Source: Runella sp. CRIBMP
GTDB lineage: Bacteria > Bacteroidota > Bacteroidia > Cytophagales > Spirosomataceae
Reading direction: 5' to 3'
NCBI RefSeq assembly: GCF_009905605.1
Contig: NZ_JAAAKZ010000002.1
Coordinates: forward strand, 372,001 to 436,000
Length of the DNA: 64,000 nucleotides
Shown here piece after piece: positions 27,387-35,676 of the stretch. Within the stretch, counting starts at the first letter, position 1, and every line of letters starts with the position of its first letter. The position numbers were made by a program, and so were the translations under genes. The notes beneath the pieces were generated by a model. The model did no database searches. It worked only from the letters and a program-made list of their open reading frames with translations, and had not been told where the DNA came from.

Positions 27387-28163
27387 TCAAATGGTCGTGC
27401 CACCGTCTACGGTGTAGATTCCGCCCGTACAATATCCAGAGGCATCAGAAGCAAGATAAAGCACCAGAGAGGCTACTTCTTCGACCGTTCCCATACGAGA
27501 AATAGGAATCCGTTTGGTAAAATGATTCAGCGTCTTTTCGTTTTCCCACAAGGCTTTACTGAATTTCGTTTTAATCAGTCCCGGACAGACCGCGTTGACC
27601 CGTATGCCGTCGTCACCCCACTCTTTGGCAAAAACTTTAGTCAACATATTCAAGGCTGACTTGCTGACACTGTATATCCCCAAACCGGGGTCAGGTGTTT
27701 CTCCCGCAATACTACTGATGTTTATAATACTGCCTCCCCCCCGAAGTTTCATGACTGGATGAACCCATTTACTGAGTTGAAAAGGCGCTTTTACGTTGAT
27801 GTCCATGATTTTGTCGAAAGCCGCATCTGGACAGTCAACGGTGGGCCCGTAATAGGGATTGGAGGCTGCATTATTGACTAAAATATCAATTCCCCCGTAG
27901 ATTTCAACGGCTTTATCACACAGATGTTTGATGTGGGCTTCGTCGCCCATGTTTGCCTCAACGGCAGTGACATCGGCACCCGTTTGGCGAATTTCTTCAG
28001 CGAGCAGTTCCAAATCAGCGAGTTTACGACTACTGATGATGACTTTTGCGCCAAACTGGGCAAAATAACGCGCAATTTGCTCGCCAATGCCTTTGCTGGC
28101 CCCCGTGATAACGGCAACTTTGCCCGTTAAATCAAATAGATTGTTTGCTGATTCGCTGTTCAT
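27387..28163 (-). CDS. SDR family oxidoreductase
   Basis: This 258-residue short-chain dehydrogenase binds NAD(P) through TGASKGIGEQ near residue 19, then has NNAASNP (the NNAG position), a catalytic serine in INISSIAG and YSVSK with catalytic Tyr and Lys. The end, GYCTGGIYTVDGGTTI, is typical of classical SDRs related to FabG and glucose dehydrogenase. The substrate cannot be inferred. It is the last of three minus-strand genes (SDR, SnoaL-like, SDR) with 40- and 112-bp gaps. Confidence 0.92.
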   Translation of the reverse strand: MNSESANNLFDLTGKVAVITGASKGIGEQIARYFAQFGAKVIISSRKLADLELLAEEIRQTGADVTAVEANMGDEAHIKHLCDKAVEIYGGIDILVNNAASNPYYGPTVDCPDAAFDKIMDINVKAPFQLSKWVHPVMKLRGGGSIINISSIAGETPDPGLGIYSVSKSALNMLTKVFAKEWGDDGIRVNAVCPGLIKTKFSKALWENEKTLNHFTKRIPISRMGTVEEVASLVLYLASDASGYCTGGIYTVDGGTTI

Positions 28164-28203
28164 AACTTTGGTTTAGGTAAGATGAAGGTATAAAATCCGA
28201 CTT

Positions 28204-28680
28204 TTAGTTTTTGGCTTTTTTCTGGATAAAATTTCGGAGGCCATCCGCCGCTTTTCGTTGTATTTTTTTCTCCAAAAATCGGCTCCAGCCCAATAATTTT
28301 CCCGTCAGTCCCAACGCTTGCGACGACCATTCATAAAAGCTAAAGCGGTCGTCGTGGCGCGAAATGAGGTCATTTTTGAATAAAAATTCGGCGTGTATTA
28401 CGTTATGAACGGTACGACCCGTAGCAGAAAAAGTGTACGTAGCTTCCCAGTCGCAACTTCCGCTTCGGTAATCGGCCTGAACATTCCCAAATGTAATCGT
28501 TAAATCAGCGCTTCTGGTCAGGAGCATTTCCCACATCAGTCCTGCTTCTGCGCCCTTTAATTTAGGAAAAACAGGATCAGAAAAACGAACATCTGGATGA
28601 TAACAGGCCTGCATGGTACGGAAATCTTTCTGCTGAAAAGCCGTATAAAAACGTTCAATGAGGGCTTGATTTGGGTGCAT
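28204..28680 (-). CDS. NTF2/SnoaL-like family protein
   Basis: This 158-residue protein begins MHPNQALIERFYTAFQQKDFRTMQACYHPDVRFSDPVF, the usual helix and strand pattern of the NTF2-like fold. Such proteins are small cone-shaped enzymes or binding proteins; the function here is unknown. The C-terminal 30 residues are basic (LEKKIQRKAADG). It lies between two SDR genes on the same strand, 40 bp from the downstream one, and may share a transcript with it. Confidence 0.85.
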   Translation of the reverse strand: MHPNQALIERFYTAFQQKDFRTMQACYHPDVRFSDPVFPKLKGAEAGLMWEMLLTRSADLTITFGNVQADYRSGSCDWEATYTFSATGRTVHNVIHAEFLFKNDLISRHDDRFSFYEWSSQALGLTGKLLGWSRFLEKKIQRKAADGLRNFIQKKAKN

Positions 28681-28746
28681 TGTATTAAAATAGGATTTTG
28701 CAAAAAAAGGATGTACTCGTATTTCAGGGTTTTAAGAAACCGCTAT

Positions 28747-28789
28747 CGTTGGTTGTTGGGTTTGAGAACCCAACGACACATTACCAACG
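28747..28789 (-). terminator. hairpin after second SDR gene
   Basis: GTTGGGTT (28755-28762) and AACCCAAC (28767-28774) form an 8-bp stem with a 4-nt loop, nested inside CGTTGG/CCAACG (28747-28752 and 28784-28789). It follows the stop of the minus-strand SDR gene within 4 nt and probably ends or attenuates that transcript. Confidence 0.45.
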
Positions 28790-28792
28790 GCC

Positions 28793-29548
28793 CTACGCTA
28801 TCAGCAGCCCTCCGTCCATCACAAGCGTGTGCCCAGTCATAAAAGAAGCCGCCGAAGAAGCCGCGTAAATAATGGCGTCGGCAATTTCTTCGGGCTTTCC
28901 GAATCGTTTCATAGGAATGGCATTTTGAAGCGCATCCAGGTAATTGGTATCGTCGTTGGTCATGGCGTTTTCGAGCATGGGCGTCATCGTAAACGAGGGG
29001 CAAACGGCATTGATGCGAATCCCATGTTTGGCGTATTCAAGGGCGGCGGTACGGGTCATGCCCACCACGGCGTGTTTGCTCGCCGAATAACCCACGTGCC
29101 CCGCAAAGCCCCCCAAACCTGCCACCGAAGCGAGATTGACGATATTCCCGCTTTTCTTCGCCAAAAAGTGGGGTAAAACCGCCTGCATACAATTAAACAA
29201 GCCGAAAACATTAATTTCCATTACGTTTTTAAAGTCTTCAACAGGATACCGTTCGGTCCGGGCGCGCGGCCCCAAAATCCCCGCACTGTTGACGAGCACA
29301 TGAATCCCCCCAAAACGCTGAATACAGTCCGTAATCATGCGCTCTACATCTTCGGCATCCGTCACATCAATGCGGGCAAAAGCCGCTTCTGCTCCCACTT
29401 TTTCAAGTTCTTCCATCAAAACATCGCCCGCTTTTTCAGACAGGTCGGCAATGAATAATTTCGCACCTTCTTGTGCAAAACGAAAAGCCGCTGCCCGCCC
29501 GATTCCGGAGCAACCGCCGGTAATAATTACTACTTGGTTTTTAAACAT
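28793..29548 (-). CDS. SDR family oxidoreductase
   Basis: I start at 29548 (MFKNQVVIITGG; the Met one codon earlier is equally possible), giving 251 residues. The in-frame upstream extension of about 100 residues looks non-coding and is rejected. Motifs are TGGCSGIGRAAA for NAD(P), NSAG, a serine in VNLASVAG and YSASKHAVVG with catalytic Tyr and Lys, ending SFMTGHTLVMDGG. It resembles members annotated as glucose 1-dehydrogenases or cyclohexanol-type dehydrogenases. The substrate is unknown. Confidence 0.9.
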   Translation of the reverse strand: MFKNQVVIITGGCSGIGRAAAFRFAQEGAKLFIADLSEKAGDVLMEELEKVGAEAAFARIDVTDAEDVERMITDCIQRFGGIHVLVNSAGILGPRARTERYPVEDFKNVMEINVFGLFNCMQAVLPHFLAKKSGNIVNLASVAGLGGFAGHVGYSASKHAVVGMTRTAALEYAKHGIRINAVCPSFTMTPMLENAMTNDDTNYLDALQNAIPMKRFGKPEEIADAIIYAASSAASFMTGHTLVMDGGLLIA

Positions 29549-29767
29549 CATGAGGGTTGAAAATGAATGAATGCGTATATTCAAAACTAAAAAAATGCAA
29601 TTGAATCCATTTTTACTACGATTTAGTCTAATTTTTTGACTTTCTACACCATAAAAAATCGAAACCAGTAGATTAGAACTAATTTTACGGCACGCATTTT
29701 GGTTAATTTTCCGTTGTAAAACAAATATACCCGAAAGTTGATCGACTATTACCTCTAACCACCCCCT

Positions 29768-29932
29768 ATGAAAATAACTGACCAAACGCCGCACTCCTCG
29801 CCCCCTCCCGAAAATAAGTACGAAGGCCTTCCGCCTTTCATAAAAACTTGGCCCCAAATGTACGGGATTGTGATTGGGACTTTAATTGTACTCATCGTAT
29901 TATTTTACGCAATGATGCACTATTTTGACTGA
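29768..29932 (+). CDS. 54-residue single-span membrane protein
   Basis: An ATG at 29768 opens a 54-residue frame ending at a TGA at 29930-29932. Residues 1-30 are hydrophilic and proline-rich (PHSSPPPENKYEGLPPFIK), and residues 33-50 form one membrane helix (MYGIVIGTLIVLIVLFYAM). It is 88 bp upstream of the sodium/solute symporter on the same strand, so it may be co-transcribed and act as a small partner of that transporter. I do not recognise the family. The clean membrane helix and position argue that it is a real gene. Confidence 0.65.
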   Translation: MKITDQTPHSSPPPENKYEGLPPFIKTWPQMYGIVIGTLIVLIVLFYAMMHYFD

Positions 29933-30020
29933 TTTTTCTGCCGAATAAAATTCCAACATTTATAGTTCCTAACTCTTAACCGCACGGGCTTTCGGGCCAT
30001 GTCTTAACACCACTTTCTCA

Positions 30021-31718
30021 ATGAGTTCTATTGACTGGATTGTACTGATTGGTACGCTTGGCTTTATCGTTTTATACGGAGTTTATCGCAGCCGAGGCAC
30101 ACAAAACATGGAAGATTACCTCATTGCCAATCAGTCGCTTCCGTGGTATCATGTCTGTTTTTCGGTAATGGCAACCCAAGCCAGCGCCATTACATTTTTG
30201 TCAGCGCCCGGGCAGGGATTTTCGGATGGAATGCGCTTCGTTCAATTTTACTTCGGCTTACCGCTCGCCATGGTCGTTTTGAGTATTACTTTCATTCCTA
30301 TTTTTCACCGCCTCAAGGTATTTACCGCCTACGAGTTTTTAGAAAAGCGGTTTGATATGCGCGTACGGATGTTTACCGTAACGCTATTTTTGCTCTCCCG
30401 AGGCCTTTCTACTGGACTTTCCATTTATGCCCCTTCCATCATTTTAGCCACTATTTTGGGTTGGGATATTATGTGGACCAATATTTTTATGGGAACTGTG
30501 GTGTTAATCTACACCGTTTCGGGCGGTACGAAGGCCATTTCACACACGCACGTACAACAGATGATGATTGTAACCATTGCAATGTGCGTGGCGGGTTACA
30601 TGGTGGTGCATTTACTACCCGCCGATGTAGGTTTTGTAGATGCCCTCAAAATAGCGGGTAAAGCGGGCCGACTCAACACCATTGATTTTCATTTTGACCC
30701 CAATAGCCGCTACAATATCTGGTCAGGGATTATCGGTGGTTTTTTCTTACAGCTTTCCTATTTCGGCACCGATCAATCGCAGGTAGGGCGTTATCTGACG
30801 GGTGAATCCATCGGCCAAAGCCGCTTGGGTCTGATGATGAATGGTTTGCTCAAAATCCCAATGCAGTTCCTGATTTTGTTGGTAGGCGTGCTGGTTTTTG
30901 TGTATTACCAATACAATCCTGCCCCTTTATTTTTCAACAAAGTAGAAACCGACAAACTTAAAACGAGCATATACGCAACTGATTATCAAAAACTTGAACA
31001 GAAACACCAAAAACTAACCTTCGAGCGCCAACAAACCGTCAACGCCTTGGCAAAGGCCATGGATAGTGAAGATGAAGCAGAAGTAACCCGTCAAAAAACA
31101 ATGCTGCAAACCAATGAAGGCATTGCCAAAGAGATACGTAATGAAACCGTGGCCCTCATCAAAAAGAACAATCCCACCGCCGACACCAGCGATGTAAATT
31201 ACGTTTTTTTACGGTTTGTGCTGGACCGCCTACCTATCGGACTCATAGGCCTACTCATCGCAGTTATTTTTAGCGCCTCTATGGGTTCTATTGCAGCGGC
31301 GTACAGTTCATTGGCTTCCACGAGTATTGTGGACATTTACAAACGCCTATACCGTAAAGATGCCTCCGAAAACCATTACCTTACTGCCTCGCGCGTGGCT
31401 ACCATCGGTTGGGGCGTATTTTGTGTGGCAGTGGCACAATACGCCAGCAAATTAGGTAGCATGATTGAAGCCGTAAATATCTTAGGATCATTGTTTTACG
31501 GAGTTATATTGGGAATATTTTTGGTGGCTTTTTACTTTAAAAATCTCGGTGGAAAAGCCACATTTTGGGGTGCTGTACTGGCCGAAATTGGCGTAGTGGT
31601 ATGTTGGCTTTCTGACGTCATGGCGTTTTTATGGCTCAACGTCGTTGGCTGTATTCTGGTCATTTTGTTTGCCTGGCTTTGGCAATTTACGGTCGAAAAA
31701 GCCCCCAATAAAGCCTAA
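30021..31718 (+). CDS. sodium:solute symporter family protein
   Basis: This 565-residue inner-membrane protein is a member of the SSS family, which drives uptake of sugars, amino acids or other solutes with sodium. About 13-14 membrane helices are visible; family features include AITFLSAPGQGFSDG early on, YTVSGGTKAISHTHVQQMMI and a late FSASMGSIAAAYSSLAS. Unusual is a charged, probably coiled-coil insert of about 95 residues between helices (about 298-392: KLEQKHQKL, EVTRQKTML). The substrate is not evident. A strong terminator follows. Confidence 0.92.
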   Translation: MSSIDWIVLIGTLGFIVLYGVYRSRGTQNMEDYLIANQSLPWYHVCFSVMATQASAITFLSAPGQGFSDGMRFVQFYFGLPLAMVVLSITFIPIFHRLKVFTAYEFLEKRFDMRVRMFTVTLFLLSRGLSTGLSIYAPSIILATILGWDIMWTNIFMGTVVLIYTVSGGTKAISHTHVQQMMIVTIAMCVAGYMVVHLLPADVGFVDALKIAGKAGRLNTIDFHFDPNSRYNIWSGIIGGFFLQLSYFGTDQSQVGRYLTGESIGQSRLGLMMNGLLKIPMQFLILLVGVLVFVYYQYNPAPLFFNKVETDKLKTSIYATDYQKLEQKHQKLTFERQQTVNALAKAMDSEDEAEVTRQKTMLQTNEGIAKEIRNETVALIKKNNPTADTSDVNYVFLRFVLDRLPIGLIGLLIAVIFSASMGSIAAAYSSLASTSIVDIYKRLYRKDASENHYLTASRVATIGWGVFCVAVAQYASKLGSMIEAVNILGSLFYGVILGIFLVAFYFKNLGGKATFWGAVLAEIGVVVCWLSDVMAFLWLNVVGCILVILFAWLWQFTVEKAPNKA

Positions 31719-31774
31719 CCTAAAAGTTTCACCGCCAGTGTCTTTCGTTGTGCGCAACCGATTCTTTGTAAACC

Positions 31775-31807
31775 AAAAAAGCTGCACAGTCGTTGTGCAG
31801 CTTTTTT
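31775..31807. terminator. bidirectional rho-independent terminator
   Basis: AAAAAAGCTGCACA (31775-31788) and TGTGCAGCTTTTTT (31794-31807) form a perfect 14-bp stem with a 5-nt loop, A-rich on one side and T-rich on the other. It serves the convergent symporter and zinc-ribbon genes. Confidence 0.9.
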
Positions 31808-31858
31808 GTTGGTAACCATAGCAATGCCCTCCAAACGAAAAGCATCACCGACGATTGA

Positions 31859-32590
31859 TTACTTATATTCAGTGTCTACATCGGCGAAGATACGGCCGCA
31901 GTGTTCACAAACGATGATTTTCTTCTTCTCACGAATATCGGCCTGACGTTGTGGAGGTACAACATTGAAACAACCTCCGCAAGCCCCGCGACGAACCGTT
32001 ACTACACCAAGGCCGTTGCCTGAGTTGTTACGAATTTTCGTGTAGGATTTATACAAACGGTCTTCTACTTTGGTAGCCTGGAGATCGCGTTTTTCTAAAA
32101 GTTTTTTCTCGTCCTCGTGACTTTCAGAAGTGATAACATCCAGCTCTTGTTTTTTAGCTTTCAAGTCTTCGCGACGCTCCTTGAGTAAAGCATCAGTAGC
32201 GGCGATTTCTTCTTTTTTGGCCTTCACTTTGTAATCTGCCTCCCGAGATTTCTTTTCGGCAAGCTCAATTTCAAGGGATTGAAGCTCCATTTCTTTGGTG
32301 ATGGCGTCGTATTCGCGATTGTTACGAACGTTCATCTGTTGCTCCTTATAGCGGGCAATCAGTTTTTCCGCGTCTTTCTTTGCGGCTTTGTAACGACTGA
32401 TTTCATCTTCAAGAGCGCTGATTTCGCTGTTGAACTTCCCGATGCGGGTTTCAAATCCTGCAATGTCATCTTCTAAATCTCTTACTTCTTCGGGCAAGTC
32501 GCCACGGATTTTTTTGATGTCATCTAATTGAGAGTCAATTTCTTGCAATTTAAGGAGCAAGTCCAGTTTCTGCGCGACTGTCAGTTCCAT
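31859..32590 (-). CDS. C4-type zinc-ribbon, coiled-coil protein
   Basis: This 243-residue protein is a long coiled coil (about 10-180, rich in Glu/Lys) followed by a zinc ribbon with two Cys pairs: GACGGC near 202-207 and CEHC near 231. It belongs to the COG1579 family, whose members are thought to bind nucleic acid or act as adaptors; the precise role is unknown. It lies 42 bp downstream of a Nif3-like gene on the same strand, a pairing seen in many bacteria, which suggests a shared process. Confidence 0.92.
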   Translation of the reverse strand: MELTVAQKLDLLLKLQEIDSQLDDIKKIRGDLPEEVRDLEDDIAGFETRIGKFNSEISALEDEISRYKAAKKDAEKLIARYKEQQMNVRNNREYDAITKEMELQSLEIELAEKKSREADYKVKAKKEEIAATDALLKERREDLKAKKQELDVITSESHEDEKKLLEKRDLQATKVEDRLYKSYTKIRNNSGNGLGVVTVRRGACGGCFNVVPPQRQADIREKKKIIVCEHCGRIFADVDTEYK

Positions 32591-32632
32591 TCAGTATTTA
32601 CGATTTACAATTTTCGATTTTCAACCTTTTAC

Positions 32633-33733
32633 TCAAGAGCGGTAAAAGACTGGATTTGTATTAGTTTCCGACAAAATTGTCGCAAAATTAACGAATTTTT
32701 TCGACAAATATCGTTGTAATAATTCTTTTGTGTAAACTTCACTTTCATAATGCCCGACATCACAAATGAGAATTTGTCCGTCGGCATCAAAAAACTCATG
32801 GTACTTATAATCGGCCGTGACAAAAACGTCGGCGTTGGCTCCAATGGCATCGTTGAGGAGAAAGCCACCGGCCCCCCCGCACACCGCTACTTTTTTGATA
32901 GAATCACTCACCAAAGCAGTATGTCGAATCATCTGCAAACCCATGGTAAATTTCAAATGTGTTAAAAATTCATCTCCCGTCATGGCCTTCGGCAATTCGC
33001 CTATGGCACCCGCCCCCACCTCTTGGTTTAGATTTTTCAACGCGGAAATATAGTACGCTACTTCTTCATATGGATGAGCCTGTTTGAGCGCATTGAGAAC
33101 TTTTCCCTGCAAATGAGCCGGAAAGATTACTTCAATGCGATTTTCGATTACTTCTTCATCATTCTGAGCCCTCCCGATGAAGGGCTTTGCCATTTCATTT
33201 GGTCGGAATGTTCCCGTACCATTTACCCGAAAACTACAATGGTCATAATTTCCAATGGCTCCTACACCCGCTTCATACAGTGCGTCTAAGACTGCTTGGG
33301 TAACTTCTGTCGGGACAAAACTAACTAATTTTAGTAGGGTATCCGATTTGGGCGCTAAAATCCTGACCTTTTGAAGTTGAAGTCGCTCGGCAATCATTGA
33401 GTTTACTCCCCCCATTACATGATCTAGATTGGTATGAATGGCGTAAATGGCGATGTCATTTTTAATAGCTTTGATGATAGTCCGCTCAACGTAATTGCGC
33501 CCGTTTAATTTTTTGAGTCCTTTAAACACAATCGGATGGTGCGCCACAATCAGATTACAGCCTTTAGCAATAGCCTCCTCCACTACGGCCTCCGTCGAGT
33601 CAAGCGTGAGCAGTACGCCCGTCACCTCAGTTTGCGTATTTCCGACAATCAAACCTGCATTATCATACGACTCTTGGTAAGAAAGGGGAGCAAGTTGTTC
33701 TAAATAATGGGTAATTTCTTTGACAATCGTCAT
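32633..33733 (-). CDS. Nif3-like dinuclear metal-centre protein
   Basis: This 366-residue protein belongs to the Nif3/DUF34 family, which forms hexamers with two metals per subunit. Metal ligands are seen in VAHHPIVFKGLKKL, HTNLDHV and the late CDVGHYESE. Between the two halves is a CutA-like insert (about 130-230; HPYEEVAYYI), as in many Bacteroidota and Firmicutes members. The biochemical role is debated; some relatives were called GTP cyclohydrolase type 2. It leads a likely two-gene operon with the zinc-ribbon protein. Confidence 0.92.
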   Translation of the reverse strand: MTIVKEITHYLEQLAPLSYQESYDNAGLIVGNTQTEVTGVLLTLDSTEAVVEEAIAKGCNLIVAHHPIVFKGLKKLNGRNYVERTIIKAIKNDIAIYAIHTNLDHVMGGVNSMIAERLQLQKVRILAPKSDTLLKLVSFVPTEVTQAVLDALYEAGVGAIGNYDHCSFRVNGTGTFRPNEMAKPFIGRAQNDEEVIENRIEVIFPAHLQGKVLNALKQAHPYEEVAYYISALKNLNQEVGAGAIGELPKAMTGDEFLTHLKFTMGLQMIRHTALVSDSIKKVAVCGGAGGFLLNDAIGANADVFVTADYKYHEFFDADGQILICDVGHYESEVYTKELLQRYLSKKFVNFATILSETNTNPVFYRS

Positions 33734-33827
33734 TTTATTTAATTTTGTAACTCTTTAGAAATGAGAATTTTCGAACATAAAATCACATTTTTTTATAAAA
33801 AAAGCGTGTTTTTATTTGGTGAATGTA

Positions 33828-33857
33828 TTGCATTGAACGCTAAAAATACTACTTTTG
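33828..33857 (+). promoter_or_regulatory. promoter of the tRNA-Asp genes
   Basis: TTG at 33828-33830 and TACTTTTG at 33850-33857 are 19 nt apart, a good match to the Bacteroidota consensus. The first tRNA starts about 97 nt downstream, leaving room for a 5' leader. Confidence 0.6.
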
Positions 33858-33953
33858 CACCACTTTTAGCAGAAACCAAAACACAAAACGTTACAACAGT
33901 TTCTAATGTTTTTGGTCACCCATAAAAGTAGTTTAGTAAATAAAACATACAAT

Positions 33954-34027
33954 GGTTCGGTAGTTCAGCTGGTTAGAATACCTGCCTGTCACGCAGGGGG
34001 TCGCGGGTTCGAGTCCCGTCCGGACCG
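33954..34027 (+). tRNA. tRNA-Asp (anticodon GTC), first copy
   Basis: The 74-nt gene folds as a standard cloverleaf: acceptor GGTTCGG pairs with CCGGACC, the anticodon arm is CCTGC-CTGTCAC-GCAGG with anticodon GTC, and the T-arm holds GGTTCGAGTCC. A CCA follows directly (34028-34030) and appears to be encoded. It is 38 bp upstream of an identical second copy. Confidence 0.97.
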
Positions 34028-34065
34028 CCAACAGTGTTTTAGTAACGTTCTTTTAAAGTAAAAAT

Positions 34066-34139
34066 GGTTCGGTAGTTCAGCTGGTTAGAATACCTGCCTG
34101 TCACGCAGGGGGTCGCGGGTTCGAGTCCCGTCCGGACCG
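34066..34139 (+). tRNA. tRNA-Asp (anticodon GTC), second copy and island integration site
   Basis: This copy is identical to the first over all 74 nt, but the bases after the discriminator are CTT instead of CCA, so CCA must be added by enzyme. Its 3' part lies in a 54-bp direct repeat with 57061-57114 and is the attachment site of the island to its right. The integration leaves the tRNA intact. Confidence 0.97.
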
Positions 34140-34177
34140 CTTGGAAGCTCAGAGAAATCTGAGCTTTTTTTGTTTTA
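34124..34177 (+). repeat. left attachment site (att1)
   Basis: The 54 bp starting AGTCCCGTCCGGACCGCTTG are repeated at 57061-57114 with one mismatch. They cover the T-arm, the acceptor 3' strand and the terminator of the second tRNA-Asp. This is the usual target for tyrosine recombinases, and the recombinase gene starts 280 bp away. Confidence 0.88.
34145..34171 (+). terminator. terminator of tRNA-Asp genes
   Basis: AAGCTCAGA (34145-34153), a GAAA loop and TCTGAGCTT (34158-34166) followed by T-run form a short strong hairpin right after the tRNA. Copies of the same hairpin occur at about 57082, 57241 and 60033. Confidence 0.85.
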
Positions 34178-34231
34178 TGCCCTTTCTGGCGCTTCTAGGG
34201 CACTTTTTTTGAAAAATTATCGACTAACAGC

Positions 34232-34405
34232 TTTGATACTTTTTTGATACCTGCCACACTGTTTTATTAAAATTTCTTCTATCACACATTAAAAAAAAGC
34301 TAAAAATTGAGCAACGGTCGAATTTTCGGTGCAATCCGTTTTGTCATTTTTCTTACTATGTTTTACCATATCATAGCAGATTTTTTGCTACTTTTTTGAT
34401 ACCTG
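34232..34405. promoter_or_regulatory. TTTGATACC repeats at left island end, candidate integrase arm sites
   Basis: TTTGATACT at 34232-34240 and TTTGATACCTG at 34243-34253 and 34395-34405 are direct repeats between the attachment site and the recombinase gene. The same motif recurs at the right island end (56993-57014). Placement on both sides of the cores is what arm-type binding sites of lambda-like integrases look like. The rest of the 319-bp gap is AT-rich with no gene. The role is inferred. Confidence 0.5.
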
Positions 34406-34458
34406 TTTTTCCTGTTTTCCAATACTTATGTTTGTGCGAACTTAAAAAAACAAGCACA

Positions 34459-35676
34459 ATGAAAGTAAAGTATGAGTTAGTTTTCGATCGTAAGAAAGAA
34501 ATTCAGAAAAAAGGCAAAGGATTGGTGCAGATTCAAGCTTACTTAGACGGAGCCAGGCGCTATTTTTCAACCCGACTGCACTTGACGCAAAAAGAGTGGG
34601 ATGATAAAAAGAACACCGCAAAAGACCCATATACTGCCAGGATGCTGCGGGAAAAAATCGGAGAATTTGAAAATTTCGAAATTCATTACCGAGCTACCCA
34701 TAAGAAGTTTAGCTTAGACGATTTTAAGCATTTCCTCAAATCCTTAAAACCAGCAAAAAAGGTCGACGCCTTAAGTTTTACCGAATTCTATCGCCAGCAG
34801 CTCGCAAAACAACCCCAATTGGCTAAAGCTACAATCGTTACTCACACTGTTACCTTCAATAACCTGTGTGCATTTAAAAAACAAGTAGAGTTTGAAGACT
34901 TGACTTATTCGTTTTTACAGGACTTTGATATTTTTCTGCGTAAGAAAGGAAAACACATCAATACCATAGAGAAGTATCACCGTCACCTTCGTAAATACAT
35001 TAATCTGGCCATCCTTCATGATTTACTGGCAGAAGACAAAAACCCTTATCGGAAATTCAAACTGGTCACCGAGCCAACAGATGCGCTTTTTCTTCTGCCT
35101 GAACAGAGAAAACGAATCGAAATGCTTGAGTTTACACCAGAACAAAAAGAGCTGGAAATGGCAAGGGATATGTTTCTTTTCAGTTGTTACACGGGCTTGA
35201 GACATTGTGACAGTTATGCTCTTACCCGGGAAAAAGTTGTTTTTACTGAAGAGGGTGAGGGCTTAAAATACCAATCAATAAAAACAGGTAAATGGGATTA
35301 TAAGCCACTTTTCCTGTTATTTGATGGGGCTCCAGCTAGGATTCTCAATAAATACCTACCTCAAAGAAATAAAGTAAGGATTTTCAAAGGAATGTCCAGC
35401 CAAAAAGTAAATAAGCTATTAAAAATTATTGCAGTTATGGCGGATGTTGACCCAAGATTGTATTTTAAAGCATCAAGAGATACCTTTGGAACAAATCTTT
35501 ATATGCTGTCGGGAGATGCAAAACTGGTTCAGCTACAACTTCAGCACAGCAAACGGGAGCAAACAGATAAGTATGTTCATGCAATAGAACAAGTTCAAAA
35601 TGAAGCCCTCAAAAAAATCTTTAAACAAAACAGCCCACCTCCCAATGACGGAGGAAATGAGTCAGGACAAGATTAA
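34459..35676 (+). CDS. tyrosine recombinase (island integrase)
   Basis: I start at the ATG at 34459 (MKVKYELVFDRKKE), giving 405 residues; the upstream TTG start is not credible. An Arm-DNA-binding domain at the N-terminus and a SAM-like core-binding domain (about 100-200) precede the catalytic domain. Catalytic residues visible are Arg in CYTGLRHCDS, Arg in KASRDTFGTNL, His in LQHSKREQT and Tyr in DKYVHA; the usual box II His of HxxR is Lys (KASR). It catalyses integration and excision at the tRNA-Asp site next to it. Its end overlaps the start of the next gene by 32 bp. Confidence 0.93.
   Translation: MKVKYELVFDRKKEIQKKGKGLVQIQAYLDGARRYFSTRLHLTQKEWDDKKNTAKDPYTARMLREKIGEFENFEIHYRATHKKFSLDDFKHFLKSLKPAKKVDALSFTEFYRQQLAKQPQLAKATIVTHTVTFNNLCAFKKQVEFEDLTYSFLQDFDIFLRKKGKHINTIEKYHRHLRKYINLAILHDLLAEDKNPYRKFKLVTEPTDALFLLPEQRKRIEMLEFTPEQKELEMARDMFLFSCYTGLRHCDSYALTREKVVFTEEGEGLKYQSIKTGKWDYKPLFLLFDGAPARILNKYLPQRNKVRIFKGMSSQKVNKLLKIIAVMADVDPRLYFKASRDTFGTNLYMLSGDAKLVQLQLQHSKREQTDKYVHAIEQVQNEALKKIFKQNSPPPNDGGNESGQD

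Noticed and set aside
29549-29857. N-terminal extension of the SDR gene by about 100 residues
   Set aside because: The added residues lack protein-like composition, and the Met at 29548/29551 fits the normal SDR start just before the nucleotide-binding motif.
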